From: an uncultured Bacteroidales bacterium
GTDB lineage: Bacteria; Bacteroidota; Bacteroidia; Bacteroidales; UBA932
NCBI GenBank assembly: GCA_905235535.1
Contig: CAJOLS010000002.1
Coordinates: 1 to 42,147 of the forward strand
Reading direction: 5' to 3'
DNA length: 42,147 nt
Shown one piece after another: positions 1 to 8,481 of the stretch. The notes under the pieces are model-generated. The model had not been told where the DNA came from. It saw only the letters and a program-made list of their open reading frames with translations, and made no database searches. Made by a program: the position numbers and the translations under genes. Each line of letters begins with the position of its first letter. Positions within the stretch are counted from its first letter, which is position 1.

Positions 1-705
1 CCTTGCCGGTCTAATGTCCCCTTTCCCTTCGTTCAGGACCTCACCCTTCGCAGATCCACCGTCGGCACTCCGGCTCACCATTTTCCCAAAAGCCCGTCAT
101 CGCTTCGCGAACGGCCCTTCCACCTGCTCCCTCACTTCCGGCGAATCCTATTGCTCCCGGAACCCACCTCCCGTAAAACCTGTAAAGTTTACGACTGGCT
201 TTTGACATTGACCCCAAATTGGGCTTCACTCGGCTCAATGCGAAAACCTTGTTTCTGGTCAATCGGAATAACGTCCCAGGTGCAGGAGAGTAGTGTCCCC
301 GGTCTGCATTTTTGTTGGGGACCAGCGACGGCAGAGCGCACAGAACGGCGAAAGCTGTCCCCAGTCCCCCAGGTATTTGCGGACCAGCGACGGAAAGGTC
401 AGGGACCGGTGACGGAAAGGTCGATTTCGTGTACGGGGGGCCAGTTCGGTCTTTCGTACACCGAAACAGGCATTTTCGTGTACGAGAGGCTCAAATGAGT
501 TACCCCATCCCGAAACCCCTTCCCTCGGGGAAGGGGCTGCCGCCAGAAGGCGGCTGATGTCGCGAGCGCAGCGAAATCTCGGAGGGGACGAGATGGATGG
601 CTCAATGCGAATAATCCGCCGAGTAAACATGCGAGGAAGCCAAACTCTTCCAAATGGGCGATTCATTTCAAGCCCCACTCCATTGTCGTTCCTAAGGATA
701 GACGT
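1..705. other. gene-free region with short repeats
   Basis: I see no credible gene here: open frames on both strands are short, have no family signature and overlap each other. The stretch holds a direct repeat of about 20 bases with a 22-base period (381-400 and 403-422, with a partial third unit at 319-331), two copies of TTCGTGTACG (near 425 and 475), and copy A of a longer repeat (454-590, listed separately). The left part (1-300) could be the decayed end of a lost gene or mobile element, but nothing in it can be named. Confidence 0.6.
454..590 (+). repeat. hairpin-rich intergenic repeat, copy A
   Basis: This ~137-base segment matches 5445-5580 in the same orientation; the last 65 bases (526-590) are identical to 5516-5580. 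It is built of palindromic modules: TCGTACAC (454) pairs with GTGTACGA (478-485), CCCCTTCC pairs with GGAAGGGG around 517-535, and GCCGCC pairs with GGCGGC around 539-554. Such modular palindromes resemble REP-type or structured-RNA intergenic repeats. The two copies bracket the AT-rich CHAT/PPC gene pair. Confidence 0.85.
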
Positions 706-736
706 TTTGGTTAAAAGAGAAAAATGAGTATATTTG
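706..736 (+). promoter_or_regulatory. Bacteroidetes-type promoter for the CHAT gene
   Basis: TTTG at 706-709 is followed after 19 bases by TATATTTG at 729-736, matching the Bacteroidetes primary sigma consensus (TTTG-N19-21-TAnnTTTG). Transcription would begin near 743, leaving about 295 bases of leader before the preferred CHAT start at 1039. Confidence 0.65.
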
Positions 737-1038
737 TAGCAGAGGTCATCAAAGTGACCTAAGACATATAGCGAAAGTGTTTTCGCTTCCTTTGTGGAAA
801 ATTTGCAGATTTTTACGAAAGGAGGATGCGACAATTCTTTCCGCTCGTGCATGCATATGTTGTGCGCCTTTTTCTAAGGCAATTACTCCATATCGGCCGA
901 GTGTGGAGTATTATTGACGTTTCATCCTTTCAGGTTCTGCAAAACCTTCCACAGATGAACGGAGATGGGCTTCACACTTTTGTTTTTGGTAGTTGTTTCC
1001 CGTCTTTGAAGCCAGGCGAACAATTTAATTTTAGCGTG

Positions 1039-4000
1039 ATGCGTTATCACATTTGGCTTGCCTTTGCCGTTATTTTGTCATGTCATATGGCACCGACATC
1101 ACTTTCGGCACAAGTGTCCCTGCAAGATAGTGCAAAAAATGGCTTGCTTGTACGCATGAACTACTTGCTCCGGCAAAGTCCGGATAGCATTGTTACTCTT
1201 GCCCAAGATTTGGAGGCGTTGACTGATAACGCCGACACTGTTTTTACGCTTCAGGTCATAAAAGCATTGACCATTCCTGATGCACAAACGACTGATGTCA
1301 GCCTGCTTCAAAGAGTTTATATCCCTTTGCTAAGGGGCAGATTTTCAGCAATGGCAACGGCCAAGAAAGAGTTTTCACGTTTGTCAATGGGACGCGAATG
1401 TCTACTGAATGAGATTTGGGAACTGATTTGGCGGCTATCAAATAATGAGACTGCGGTTCGCGCTTGTTATAGACGGTGTAAAATCGCTGCGGAATCCATG
1501 ATTGCTTATGCCATGGATCCAGGCCACCTTTCCTCATCGTATAAGAAGGAGTCATCTGTTTTGCGTCATTTGCACTACATCGAGGCATTCTTGTATGGTG
1601 ATGACAAGTATATGCGTGAGATAATGGAGCACGATGCTTCCATAGAGACGAAAGCAATCCTTTCAACGGTGTTTACTGCTTTTCCGGAAGATGGAAATTA
1701 TTTCGAAGAAACAAGGGCTGTATTAGAAGGCGTTGGCGATTTATTAATAAATGGCAATTCAACCACACTTGATGGTTTGGCTGAAACATTGGTTGACTAC
1801 GCAAATAAGAAAGTCCCGGAGTCGCAATTTTCACATATGTTAAATTGTTTGGTTCTTGCTCATAGGCAACTTTATGCATCCGAATCGACCAAGGATTACA
1901 TTGATTGGGAATTGAAGTTGCTGAAACACATAGATGCCAGTTTATCTGAGTCGGTAAAAAATATTCTCAAGGTGAACTATAGAAGGGGAGAAAGCTTGAA
2001 TACATTTTTTGAACTGAGGGAGTCATTGAAAAAAGTGGGCCGGACCTATGCAAATTATCTCCCATATGATTGCCCGTCTATAGTTTGGGCCCTGAACGAA
2101 AAAGGGCAAGACCGGTATCGGGAAAGTTTTTTGGACGCTCTTCGGGATTTAACGTGGTCATACTCATTAGTAGATAATCGTGTATCCGAACTACTTGATA
2201 ATACTTCACGTGAACTATTTAAGGGTTACAACAATCCTGTGGACATGGCGTTGAAAGCCATTCCTTACGCCCTTCAAGTAGCTTATGCGGATGATGACAC
2301 TAATAAGGGAAGGATTTTGGATATCTTGGATAATTCATTGAGTATACTTAACAACTACTCTTCTACGAACCCGTGGAAGATAATCAATCTTGCAATAGCC
2401 TATTACGACTGGGGAATGATAGCCAAGTCGGCAGATCTTGTTGAGCGGCATATCATCAGCAATCTTAAACTACTCACTTTTCCAATAAACGACCAAAAGA
2501 AACTATGTGATGATTTGTATCTATCTATGTGCACTGCCAGATTGATGCAGGCTTTGGAAATAGATAAGCCAAATGTTATAAACAAGTTGGAGAGAGAGTA
2601 TTTAGCTCACATAAATGAGGTGGAGGATAGGAGAGACAGAGCGTACCTAAATACTAACTATGGATATTATCTTCTTGAGTCTGAGCGATTTGAAGAAGCA
2701 TGCGCAACTTTTGACGATTGCCTGTTGTCTGTCTTTGACAGGCCTACGGTGCATTCAGTCAAGTCTCTCCTTGTACGATGTTATAATGCCTTGGAAAAAT
2801 ACGAACAAGTTGTTACGATAGGGGAAGAGCTTGAGCGCGAAAAATTCGTGACTTTTTCACAATACGATGCATTTTTGTTAAACTCAATGATAAAAGGAAG
2901 CAGTTCTCCTTCAAGAGTTCAGGCAGGGATCAAAAAATATCTCTCCGATACAAGGCGGTTCATATCTTCTTTCTTGCTTGAGTTTTCATCTGAAAGCAGG
3001 CAAGAGTTGATGGAAGTTCTTAGGCGTAGCCATATAGCCATTCCTATAAGTACCAACCGTGAGGAAATCTCCCCATTACTCTCATCCTTGCAATACGATT
3101 GGGCGTTATTGACAAAGACTCTCTTGCTTAAGACAGACAAAACCATAGACAAATATTTAAGCCATCATCCGGATCTTGCCGTCAGAGAAAGGTTTTCACA
3201 GTGGCAACACCTCTGTGCAGAGGCAGATAAATTGGTTATGGAGGGTGCATCGAAGGGCGATATCAATTATATCAGAGTACAGAAGTATTTTGCAGAAAAA
3301 GATTTGACAGGCGTTATAAGGAGTGGAGATATTTCTTTGGACGGCCTGTCCCGCTATCTTTCCATCAGCTGGAAGGATGTGCAAAAGAAGCTCAAGAAAA
3401 AAGAAGCTGCATTAGAGATAGTTCACGCTCCGGACAATTCTTATTATGCGTTGCTGATACGTCCTGGGTTCAAGGCGCCAAAATATATCCATCTCTGTTA
3501 TGGAAGCGAACTTCAGAAAGGTTCGCTCAGAGAACGTCGTGTTTATAGTAATCGCGTCGTATCGATGGAGTTGTATAAATCCCTTTGGGCGCCGATTGAA
3601 GAGTATATTAAGGATGCCGATAGGGTATATTATTCGATTGACGGAGATCTCCATCGCTTCAATTTGGAGGCATTTTATTCAGAAGATGGGATATTGGCTT
3701 CGGACAAATTCAATCTTTTCAGGTTGTCTTCAACGGGAGAGTTGTGCTTCCCCCACTCCAAAGAGTTGCAAACAGCTCTTCTATGGGGAGGTCTGGAATA
3801 TAACCTTTCCGCCGGTTTCAAATCAGGGTTTTTCGACAAACCCGGGGAAAGGAATTGGGTGAATCTTCCCCAAACAAAGGAAGAAGTTGACTCAATAGCC
3901 TGCGTTCTCTCTAGTACGATGGATTTTGTACGAGTTATTTCCGGACCAGATGGAGATGAAGACAGCTTCAAGAGCCAGTCCTCACAAGGAAGGAATCTGC

Positions 4001-4434
4001 TTGTTTTTTCAACGCACGGTTTTTATTCCCCTTCCCCGTCATCATTAGACCCAATGTTGCGATCAGGTATAGTCTTTTCCCGTTCCCCCGGGCAAAGCGA
4101 TCCAGAGGACGGGCTTCTATATGCCAAGGAAATAGCAACCCATAACCTGACGGATGTTTCTTTAGTTGTAATGTCCGCGTGTCAAACGGCGCTTGGAGAT
4201 ATATCTCCGGATGGTGTTTTCGGACTGCAGCGAGGATTCAAGATGGCAGGTGCGGGAGGTATCGTTATGACCCTATGGGAAGTGAACAGCGAAGAAAGCC
4301 GTGATTTCATGTTGGATTTCTTTGATGGGATGTCGAAGGGTCTGGACAGGCAGCAATCATTCCGGAATGCAAGGAATCATTTGAAAAAGGAGCATCCGCT
4401 TGGAGACTGGGCCGCGTTTATTATGATTGATTGA
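1039..4434 (+). CDS. exported CHAT-domain (caspase-like) protease with helical repeats
   Basis: The 1131-residue product starts with a signal peptide (residues 1 to about 25, ending in a likely SLSA/Q cleavage site), so the protein is probably periplasmic or surface-exposed. Residues ~80-770 are long helical, TPR-like repeats without a clear family match. The C-terminal ~300 residues form a CHAT domain: His993 lies in FSTHGF and Cys1048 in SACQTALGD, the expected catalytic dyad of this caspase/separase-like clan. An upstream in-frame ATG at 826 would add 71 residues and bury the signal peptide, so 1039 is preferred. Base composition is clearly AT-richer than the neighbours, suggesting acquisition. 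The next gene, 34 bases downstream, encodes an exported PPC-like protein, a likely partner or substrate. The domain is firm; the target is unknown. Confidence 0.85.
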   Translation: MRYHIWLAFAVILSCHMAPTSLSAQVSLQDSAKNGLLVRMNYLLRQSPDSIVTLAQDLEALTDNADTVFTLQVIKALTIPDAQTTDVSLLQRVYIPLLRGRFSAMATAKKEFSRLSMGRECLLNEIWELIWRLSNNETAVRACYRRCKIAAESMIAYAMDPGHLSSSYKKESSVLRHLHYIEAFLYGDDKYMREIMEHDASIETKAILSTVFTAFPEDGNYFEETRAVLEGVGDLLINGNSTTLDGLAETLVDYANKKVPESQFSHMLNCLVLAHRQLYASESTKDYIDWELKLLKHIDASLSESVKNILKVNYRRGESLNTFFELRESLKKVGRTYANYLPYDCPSIVWALNEKGQDRYRESFLDALRDLTWSYSLVDNRVSELLDNTSRELFKGYNNPVDMALKAIPYALQVAYADDDTNKGRILDILDNSLSILNNYSSTNPWKIINLAIAYYDWGMIAKSADLVERHIISNLKLLTFPINDQKKLCDDLYLSMCTARLMQALEIDKPNVINKLEREYLAHINEVEDRRDRAYLNTNYGYYLLESERFEEACATFDDCLLSVFDRPTVHSVKSLLVRCYNALEKYEQVVTIGEELEREKFVTFSQYDAFLLNSMIKGSSSPSRVQAGIKKYLSDTRRFISSFLLEFSSESRQELMEVLRRSHIAIPISTNREEISPLLSSLQYDWALLTKTLLLKTDKTIDKYLSHHPDLAVRERFSQWQHLCAEADKLVMEGASKGDINYIRVQKYFAEKDLTGVIRSGDISLDGLSRYLSISWKDVQKKLKKKEAALEIVHAPDNSYYALLIRPGFKAPKYIHLCYGSELQKGSLRERRVYSNRVVSMELYKSLWAPIEEYIKDADRVYYSIDGDLHRFNLEAFYSEDGILASDKFNLFRLSSTGELCFPHSKELQTALLWGGLEYNLSAGFKSGFFDKPGERNWVNLPQTKEEVDSIACVLSSTMDFVRVISGPDGDEDSFKSQSSQGRNLLVFSTHGFYSPSPSSLDPMLRSGIVFSRSPGQSDPEDGLLYAKEIATHNLTDVSLVVMSACQTALGDISPDGVFGLQRGFKMAGAGGIVMTLWEVNSEESRDFMLDFFDGMSKGLDRQQSFRNARNHLKKEHPLGDWAAFIMID

Positions 4435-4468
4435 TTTTCAAACATTAACCCCTAATTATAAACGTTTT

Positions 4469-5152
4469 ATGAAAAAAACAATTTTTGTATTGCTGGGTAT
4501 TCTTGCGTTTCAGTTTGCCCAGGCACAGGATGAAGACAAAGTGTCTGTCCCTGCCAATCCAATGATGGAAAGTATCCGTCTGGCTAACCAGTTGGCTTCT
4601 TACGGATATAATAACTATTCCGCTACGGCGTTGATTGAGGCAGCGAAGATTTTAATGTCTGTCCCTACACAGGAACTGATTGCCGACTCAACTCAGTTAA
4701 GTTCGTCTTCGGAGAACACCAAGTCCAGCGGACGTCCGGATATAACTGTGGACCGGTTACTGGCAGACGCTGCGCTGTGGGCTGGTGAAGACAAGCATAT
4801 TACGGACTATCTTGAAGATGTTAAAAAAGAATACTCTTCTATCAGCAGCGGCCCTTCTCGTGGTGCCACAGGTGGTCCGCAAAGTGCAATCAGCAGCGTG
4901 TCGGCTAAAGATACGGATGTCTGGACTGTAACCTTCCGTGGTGGATCGCGCGCAATGGTTGTAGTCAATGGCGACGGCGATACAGATTTGGATCTTTATG
5001 TATATGACGAAAACGGCAATCTTATGGGTAAGGATATTGATTATTCGGATTACTGCGTCGTGTCGTGGACTCCTCGATGGACCGGCCCCTTTACTGTAAA
5101 GATTATAAACCGAGGTAATGTATATAATCGGTATAGGATTTATACTAATTAA
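4469..5152 (+). CDS. exported PPC-domain-like protein, CHAT partner
   Basis: The 227-residue product has a signal peptide (MKKTIFVLLG... with cleavage after about AQA, residue 19). The middle is Ser/Gly/Pro-rich (residues ~70-140), a possible linker. The C-terminal ~85 residues look like a bacterial pre-peptidase C-terminal (PPC) beta-sandwich: GDGDTDLDLYVYDENGN followed by the W-x-G-P-F-T-V-K-I strand typical of that fold. An in-frame TTG at 4427 would overlap the CHAT stop, but the ATG at 4469 begins the signal peptide. It shares the CHAT gene's AT-rich composition, follows it closely and is closed by a hairpin terminator. PPC domains commonly accompany secreted proteases. Whether CHAT cleaves this protein, for example in the linker, is inference. 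Confidence 0.75.
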   Translation: MKKTIFVLLGILAFQFAQAQDEDKVSVPANPMMESIRLANQLASYGYNNYSATALIEAAKILMSVPTQELIADSTQLSSSSENTKSSGRPDITVDRLLADAALWAGEDKHITDYLEDVKKEYSSISSGPSRGATGGPQSAISSVSAKDTDVWTVTFRGGSRAMVVVNGDGDTDLDLYVYDENGNLMGKDIDYSDYCVVSWTPRWTGPFTVKIINRGNVYNRYRIYTN

Positions 5153-5158
5153 TCAAAC

Positions 5159-5200
5159 CTCCCCTGTCGTAGATTTCCTCCGGCAGGGGAGTATTTATTT
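5159..5200 (+). terminator. hairpin terminator after the CHAT/PPC genes
   Basis: CTCCCCTG (5159-5166) pairs perfectly with CAGGGGAG (5184-5191) and is followed by the T-rich TATTTATTT. It lies 7 bases after the PPC gene stop and closes the two-gene unit. Confidence 0.7.
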
Positions 5201-5444
5201 ACATAGATTCAATAAGCCAAATCCACTTCTTTTCCCCAGACTCTTTGACTCTCGCTCCAGTTCCTCTTCTTTTTCATCAGCGAAACTGATTCTCTCTCTT
5301 GATTCGATTAAGCCGCTACTCGTTCTCACGAATGAACGCTTTCATCTGCCGACGGCTTTCCTTCCTTGGCGGAAGCTTTCCACGACATCGGCAATAGCCA
5401 CTTCCTTCCGGCTCGATGCGAAAACCCGGTTGTTTTGAGAGGGT
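5201..5444. other. gene-free spacer
   Basis: No supported gene. The minus strand has a charged open frame of about 50 codons (roughly 5200-5340), with no family signature and no clear start. A segment near 5410-5430 resembles 228-250 upstream of the CHAT gene (GCGAAAACC in similar surroundings), so the repeat shared by the two flanks may extend loosely beyond 5445. Confidence 0.4.
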
Positions 5445-5580
5445 TCGTACACCAAATAGGCGGTTTTCGTGTACGAGAGGCTCAAATGAGGCCCACCATT
5501 CCCAAACCCCTTCCCCGGGGAAGGGGCTGCCGCCAGAAGGCGGCTGATGTCGCGAGCGCAGCGAAATCTCGGAGGGGACG
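5445..5580 (+). repeat. hairpin-rich intergenic repeat, copy B
   Basis: Second copy of the repeat at 454-590, same orientation, with the last 65 bases identical. It contains TCGTACAC/GTGTACGA (5445-5452 and 5469-5476), the perfect palindrome CCTTCCCCGGGGAAGG and the GCCGCC/GGCGGC hairpin. It ends 10 bases past the stop codon side of the minus-strand aquaporin gene and could also act as that gene's transcription end. Confidence 0.85.
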
Positions 5581-5590
5581 GGAGGTGAAC

Positions 5591-6262
5591 TTATTTCTCC
5601 GGAGCGAGGGCTGTCCAGACGCAGGCGCTGAGGGCACCGCCCACCAGCGGGGCGCAGATGAATACCCATACGTCCTTGAGGGCCTGTCCGCCGGCGAAGA
5701 GGGCGGGGCCGATGGAGCGGGCCGGGTTCACGGAAGTTCCGGTAAGGTTGATGCACACCAGATGGACCAGGATGAGGCTGAGGCCGACGGCCAGGCCGGC
5801 GAAGTTCCCGGCACCCACCTTGGAATCCGTCGTTCCCAGGACCACCAGCACAAAGAGGAAAGTGGCCATCACTTCCACCAGGCAGGCGCCCCATACGCCG
5901 CCGGCATTGGCAACGCCGTTGGAGCCCAGGCCGCCGGTGAGATCCGGAGCCGCCACGATGGAGGAGACCCAGAGCAGGCATGCACCGGCGATGATGCCGC
6001 CGATAACCTGTCCTACCCAGTAACCGCAGGCTTCTTTCCAGCTCATGCGGCCGCTCAGGGCAACACCCAGGGTGATGGCCGGATTGATGTGGCAACCGCT
6101 GATGCCGCCGATGGTGTATGCCATGGCAACAACGGCCAGACCGAAGGCAATGGCCGTTCCGACAACCCCGGCGGGGGTGTCACAACCCAGGAACATGGCT
6201 GTTCCGCAGCCCAGGAAGGTAAGAACAAACGTTCCCAAACACTCTGCAATGTACTTTTTCAT
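5591..6262 (-). CDS. aqpZ: aquaporin Z-type water channel
   Basis: A 223-residue major intrinsic protein with six membrane helices, the normal size for AqpZ. Both pore motifs are present: NPA at residues 60-62 (in HINPAITLG) and 179-181 (in SVNPARS). His167, Thr176 and Arg182 correspond to the narrow selectivity filter of water-specific aquaporins rather than glycerol facilitators, so the likely role is water flux across the inner membrane during osmotic change. The gene stands alone. Only 16 bases separate its start codon from a 117-bp MITE, so its promoter must lie inside or beyond that element. Identification is firm; strict water selectivity is inferred from these residues. Confidence 0.95.
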   Translation of the reverse strand: MKKYIAECLGTFVLTFLGCGTAMFLGCDTPAGVVGTAIAFGLAVVAMAYTIGGISGCHINPAITLGVALSGRMSWKEACGYWVGQVIGGIIAGACLLWVSSIVAAPDLTGGLGSNGVANAGGVWGACLVEVMATFLFVLVVLGTTDSKVGAGNFAGLAVGLSLILVHLVCINLTGTSVNPARSIGPALFAGGQALKDVWVFICAPLVGGALSACVWTALAPEK

Positions 6263-6278
6263 AATGTATAGGTTTTAA

Positions 6279-6395
6279 GAGTCTGTTTTGAAATGATTGA
6301 TATTTTTATTTATTGTTTATTTTTGTGGAAATTTTTGAGGAAAATTTACCAAAAAGAAACATAAAGAATTTATTGAATCATTTCAAAACAGACTC
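6279..6395. mobile_element. 117-bp MITE-like element
   Basis: The element begins GAGTCTGTTTTGAAATGATT and ends with the exact inverted complement of those 20 bases. It is AT-rich, codes for nothing and is flanked on both sides by TAA (6276-6278 and 6396-6398), a 3-base target duplication of the TNA type. GAG ends and TNA duplications are typical of some IS5-related elements, so it may be mobilised by such a transposase elsewhere in the genome; that assignment is inference. The right 67 bases recur exactly at 37993-38059. Confidence 0.85.
6356..6387 (-). promoter_or_regulatory. possible outward promoter inside the MITE, facing aqpZ
   Basis: Read on the minus strand, TTTG (6387-6384) is followed after 20 bases by TATGTTTC (6363-6356), one mismatch from TAnnTTTG. 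It points to aqpZ, whose start at 6262 would have a leader of about 85-90 bases. No promoter fits in the 16 bases between element and gene. Confidence 0.4.
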
Positions 6396-6459
6396 TAAGA
6401 TTTCAGTATTCAAAATTACTCCATTTTGGGGAGAAAGTCAACAAGAACGTAAAAAATCG

Positions 6460-6467
6460 TATCTTTG
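6460..6467 (+). promoter_or_regulatory. -7 element for the 6494 gene
   Basis: TATCTTTG matches the Bacteroidetes -7 consensus TAnnTTTG. It lies 26 bases before the ATG at 6494, giving a leader of about 20 bases. No clear TTTG is seen at the usual distance upstream. Confidence 0.5.
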
Positions 6468-6493
6468 CAAGTCCGCTTTATCTATTCAGGTGT

Positions 6494-8299
6494 ATGCGAA
6501 AGGGCTTTTGTCTCATTTGTTTTCTCCTGCTGCTGTGCTCCCTTCCCATGAGGGCGCAGTGGTCCGGCAATGTGGACCTGGGTGTGGGCCTGGGTGGAAT
6601 GGATGGCGGTGTGAGTGAAGACGATGTTATGATTCACGTCCTGGCCCGGGGAACGTTTCAGCTTAACTACAAGACCGACAAATTCCTCTGGAACCTCCGC
6701 GTGGACCAGAAGTGGGAGCCCAAAACCACGGACAACAGCCGCTTCCAGTACAAGAATGAGCGGGTGAGCCTGCAGTACAAAGCTGCTTTGACCAGGCCTT
6801 TTTCCACTGCCGTCAAGTCGGATTTTGCGTGGATGCCGTCAAAACAGCAGAAGTATTCTGCCTGGATTCTGTACCAGTACAGGAACGACCGGGCCGTCAA
6901 CGAAACAGTCAACGCCAATGCCACACTGGCCGACGATTTGAATTTTTCGTACTATTATGAAGTCCCCGTCATGGATGAACACAAAGTGGAAACCGGAGTC
7001 CGGACCTACCGGAGTTTCCATTCGGGACGAAGCATCCTGGAGAGTTCCCTGTCTTTCCAGGCAACCGGCAGCCAGAGGATGAATACCTGGGCTGTTTTCA
7101 AGGCCGGGGAAGGAAAACCCGACGGAGGGACAAAAGTGGACATGGACGATATCCAGGGTTATGCCTGGATGTACCGCATCACTCCCAGCAGCTTGGATTT
7201 GAACCTGAACGGGGATGTCCATTTCCAGAGAACGGTCCTGGCCGATGCCACCCAGTTGAAACTGACTCCGGGTTTCCGCCTTTCTGCCCAGCAGGCCCTG
7301 GACCAGAACAGCGGAGCCACCCGCATCCTGCCTTCATGGGAGGGTGAGCAGGAAGAAGAGTGGCGGGATTCCACCCGCCTGAGGGAAAACTTCAATTTCC
7401 TCAGTTTAAGGGCCGAACCATACCTGGTGGCCGATTTCAAGTGGAAAAGCATAGAAGCCCACGCAGATTATGCCGCCCAGGTTTATGGCCGACGTCTCAG
7501 CGATGATTCCCATTGGGAAACCCTGAAAATAAGAGGTGTGTATCCTGTTGGAGGGGCCAACGTAAAATGGACCATTTCCCCCAGTCATTCCCTCAACCTG
7601 ACCAACCAGATGAGCGTTGCCCACCCGGACTACCTCAAAATCTGCTGGTACGACCGCACCGCCGGTTACCTGGACCAGCTATACCGCGGTAACGAAAGCC
7701 TGCTTTCTCCCACGACAGACATCTACGGCCTGGAATATGAGTTCAAGTACAAACGCTTCCTTTCCCGGACAGCGGTATCTTATAAGCAGGTACTCAACGA
7801 AATAGACCAGACCTGGACCAATGAGGAGATAGAAGGGCGCCCGTACAAGGTGTTCAAGTGGCTGAATGCGGCCGACAGCCGGTCGGTGGGGGTTTCGCAG
7901 AAGCTTGGCTGGCGCGGAAAAGTTATCACGGCCAATGCCGGGGTAACCTACAATCGGTCCCACCGCGTGGCCAGGCACAGCGGAGAAATCAAGGACAGCT
8001 ATAACTGGCGTCTCACTTCCGACATATCGGCCCGGCTGGGCAAGGGATGGAGCGTTGGAATGGATGCCAAATATCAGAGTAAAGTAGCTACCTTCTTCAC
8101 CCTTTTCAAGGAATACTGCGAGCTCAGCGCCCATATTCAGAAAGAATTCAAGAAGTTCACGCTCTATCTGGAAGGGCACGACTTGTTGGACCAGCCCCGC
8201 GAAAGCAGTTTTGAATCGGAGGACTTGCAGGAGTTCTGGGTGGAGCAGGTCAGAGGCAACCGGCGCATAGTCGTGTTGGGCGCCAAGTGGAAATTTTAG
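6494..8299 (+). CDS. outer-membrane beta-barrel protein
   Basis: A 601-residue exported protein with a signal peptide (residues 1 to about 22, cleavage near MRA/Q). The rest is a long series of amphipathic beta strands rich in Trp and Tyr, ending in a C-terminal Phe, the usual signature of an outer-membrane barrel. The later half resembles the barrel of TonB-dependent receptors, but there is no plug domain or TonB box, so transport of a large substrate through a gated plug is not supported. It has its own -7 element and is followed by another barrel protein 182 bases on. No specific family name or substrate can be given. Confidence 0.7.
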   Translation: MRKGFCLICFLLLLCSLPMRAQWSGNVDLGVGLGGMDGGVSEDDVMIHVLARGTFQLNYKTDKFLWNLRVDQKWEPKTTDNSRFQYKNERVSLQYKAALTRPFSTAVKSDFAWMPSKQQKYSAWILYQYRNDRAVNETVNANATLADDLNFSYYYEVPVMDEHKVETGVRTYRSFHSGRSILESSLSFQATGSQRMNTWAVFKAGEGKPDGGTKVDMDDIQGYAWMYRITPSSLDLNLNGDVHFQRTVLADATQLKLTPGFRLSAQQALDQNSGATRILPSWEGEQEEEWRDSTRLRENFNFLSLRAEPYLVADFKWKSIEAHADYAAQVYGRRLSDDSHWETLKIRGVYPVGGANVKWTISPSHSLNLTNQMSVAHPDYLKICWYDRTAGYLDQLYRGNESLLSPTTDIYGLEYEFKYKRFLSRTAVSYKQVLNEIDQTWTNEEIEGRPYKVFKWLNAADSRSVGVSQKLGWRGKVITANAGVTYNRSHRVARHSGEIKDSYNWRLTSDISARLGKGWSVGMDAKYQSKVATFFTLFKEYCELSAHIQKEFKKFTLYLEGHDLLDQPRESSFESEDLQEFWVEQVRGNRRIVVLGAKWKF

Positions 8300-8481
8300 G
8301 GAAGATGATGGAGAGACTCACTTGGGGATACAAACTTACCAAAGCCTATTTCCATTTTGCGTGTGACGGAATCTTTTACCGCCGGCGCCATATAGCAGAT
8401 GCAGATCATATCCCCCCGGAAAGAACGCCCGTGCTGCCGTCCCCAGATTCACAGGTCAATAACCAATAAATCATATAAACC

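Noticed and set aside
319-422. Possible CRISPR array
   Set aside because: Only two to three degenerate units with almost no spacer between them and no cas genes in the window.
259-852. 197-codon minus-strand frame through repeat copy A
   Set aside because: Its translation resembles that of copy B only because the DNA repeat is shared; there is no sign of selection for protein.
826-1038. In-frame N-terminal extension of the CHAT gene
   Set aside because: It would place a clear signal peptide in the interior; kept only as an alternative form.
5366-6271. 301-codon plus-strand open frame across repeat copy B and antisense to aqpZ
   Set aside because: Part is the hairpin repeat, the rest is antisense of a clear aquaporin gene.
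8287-8469. Plus-strand open frame of 60 codons between two barrel genes
   Set aside because: It overlaps the end of the preceding gene, has no family signature, signal peptide or conserved pattern, and is best seen as chance reading.
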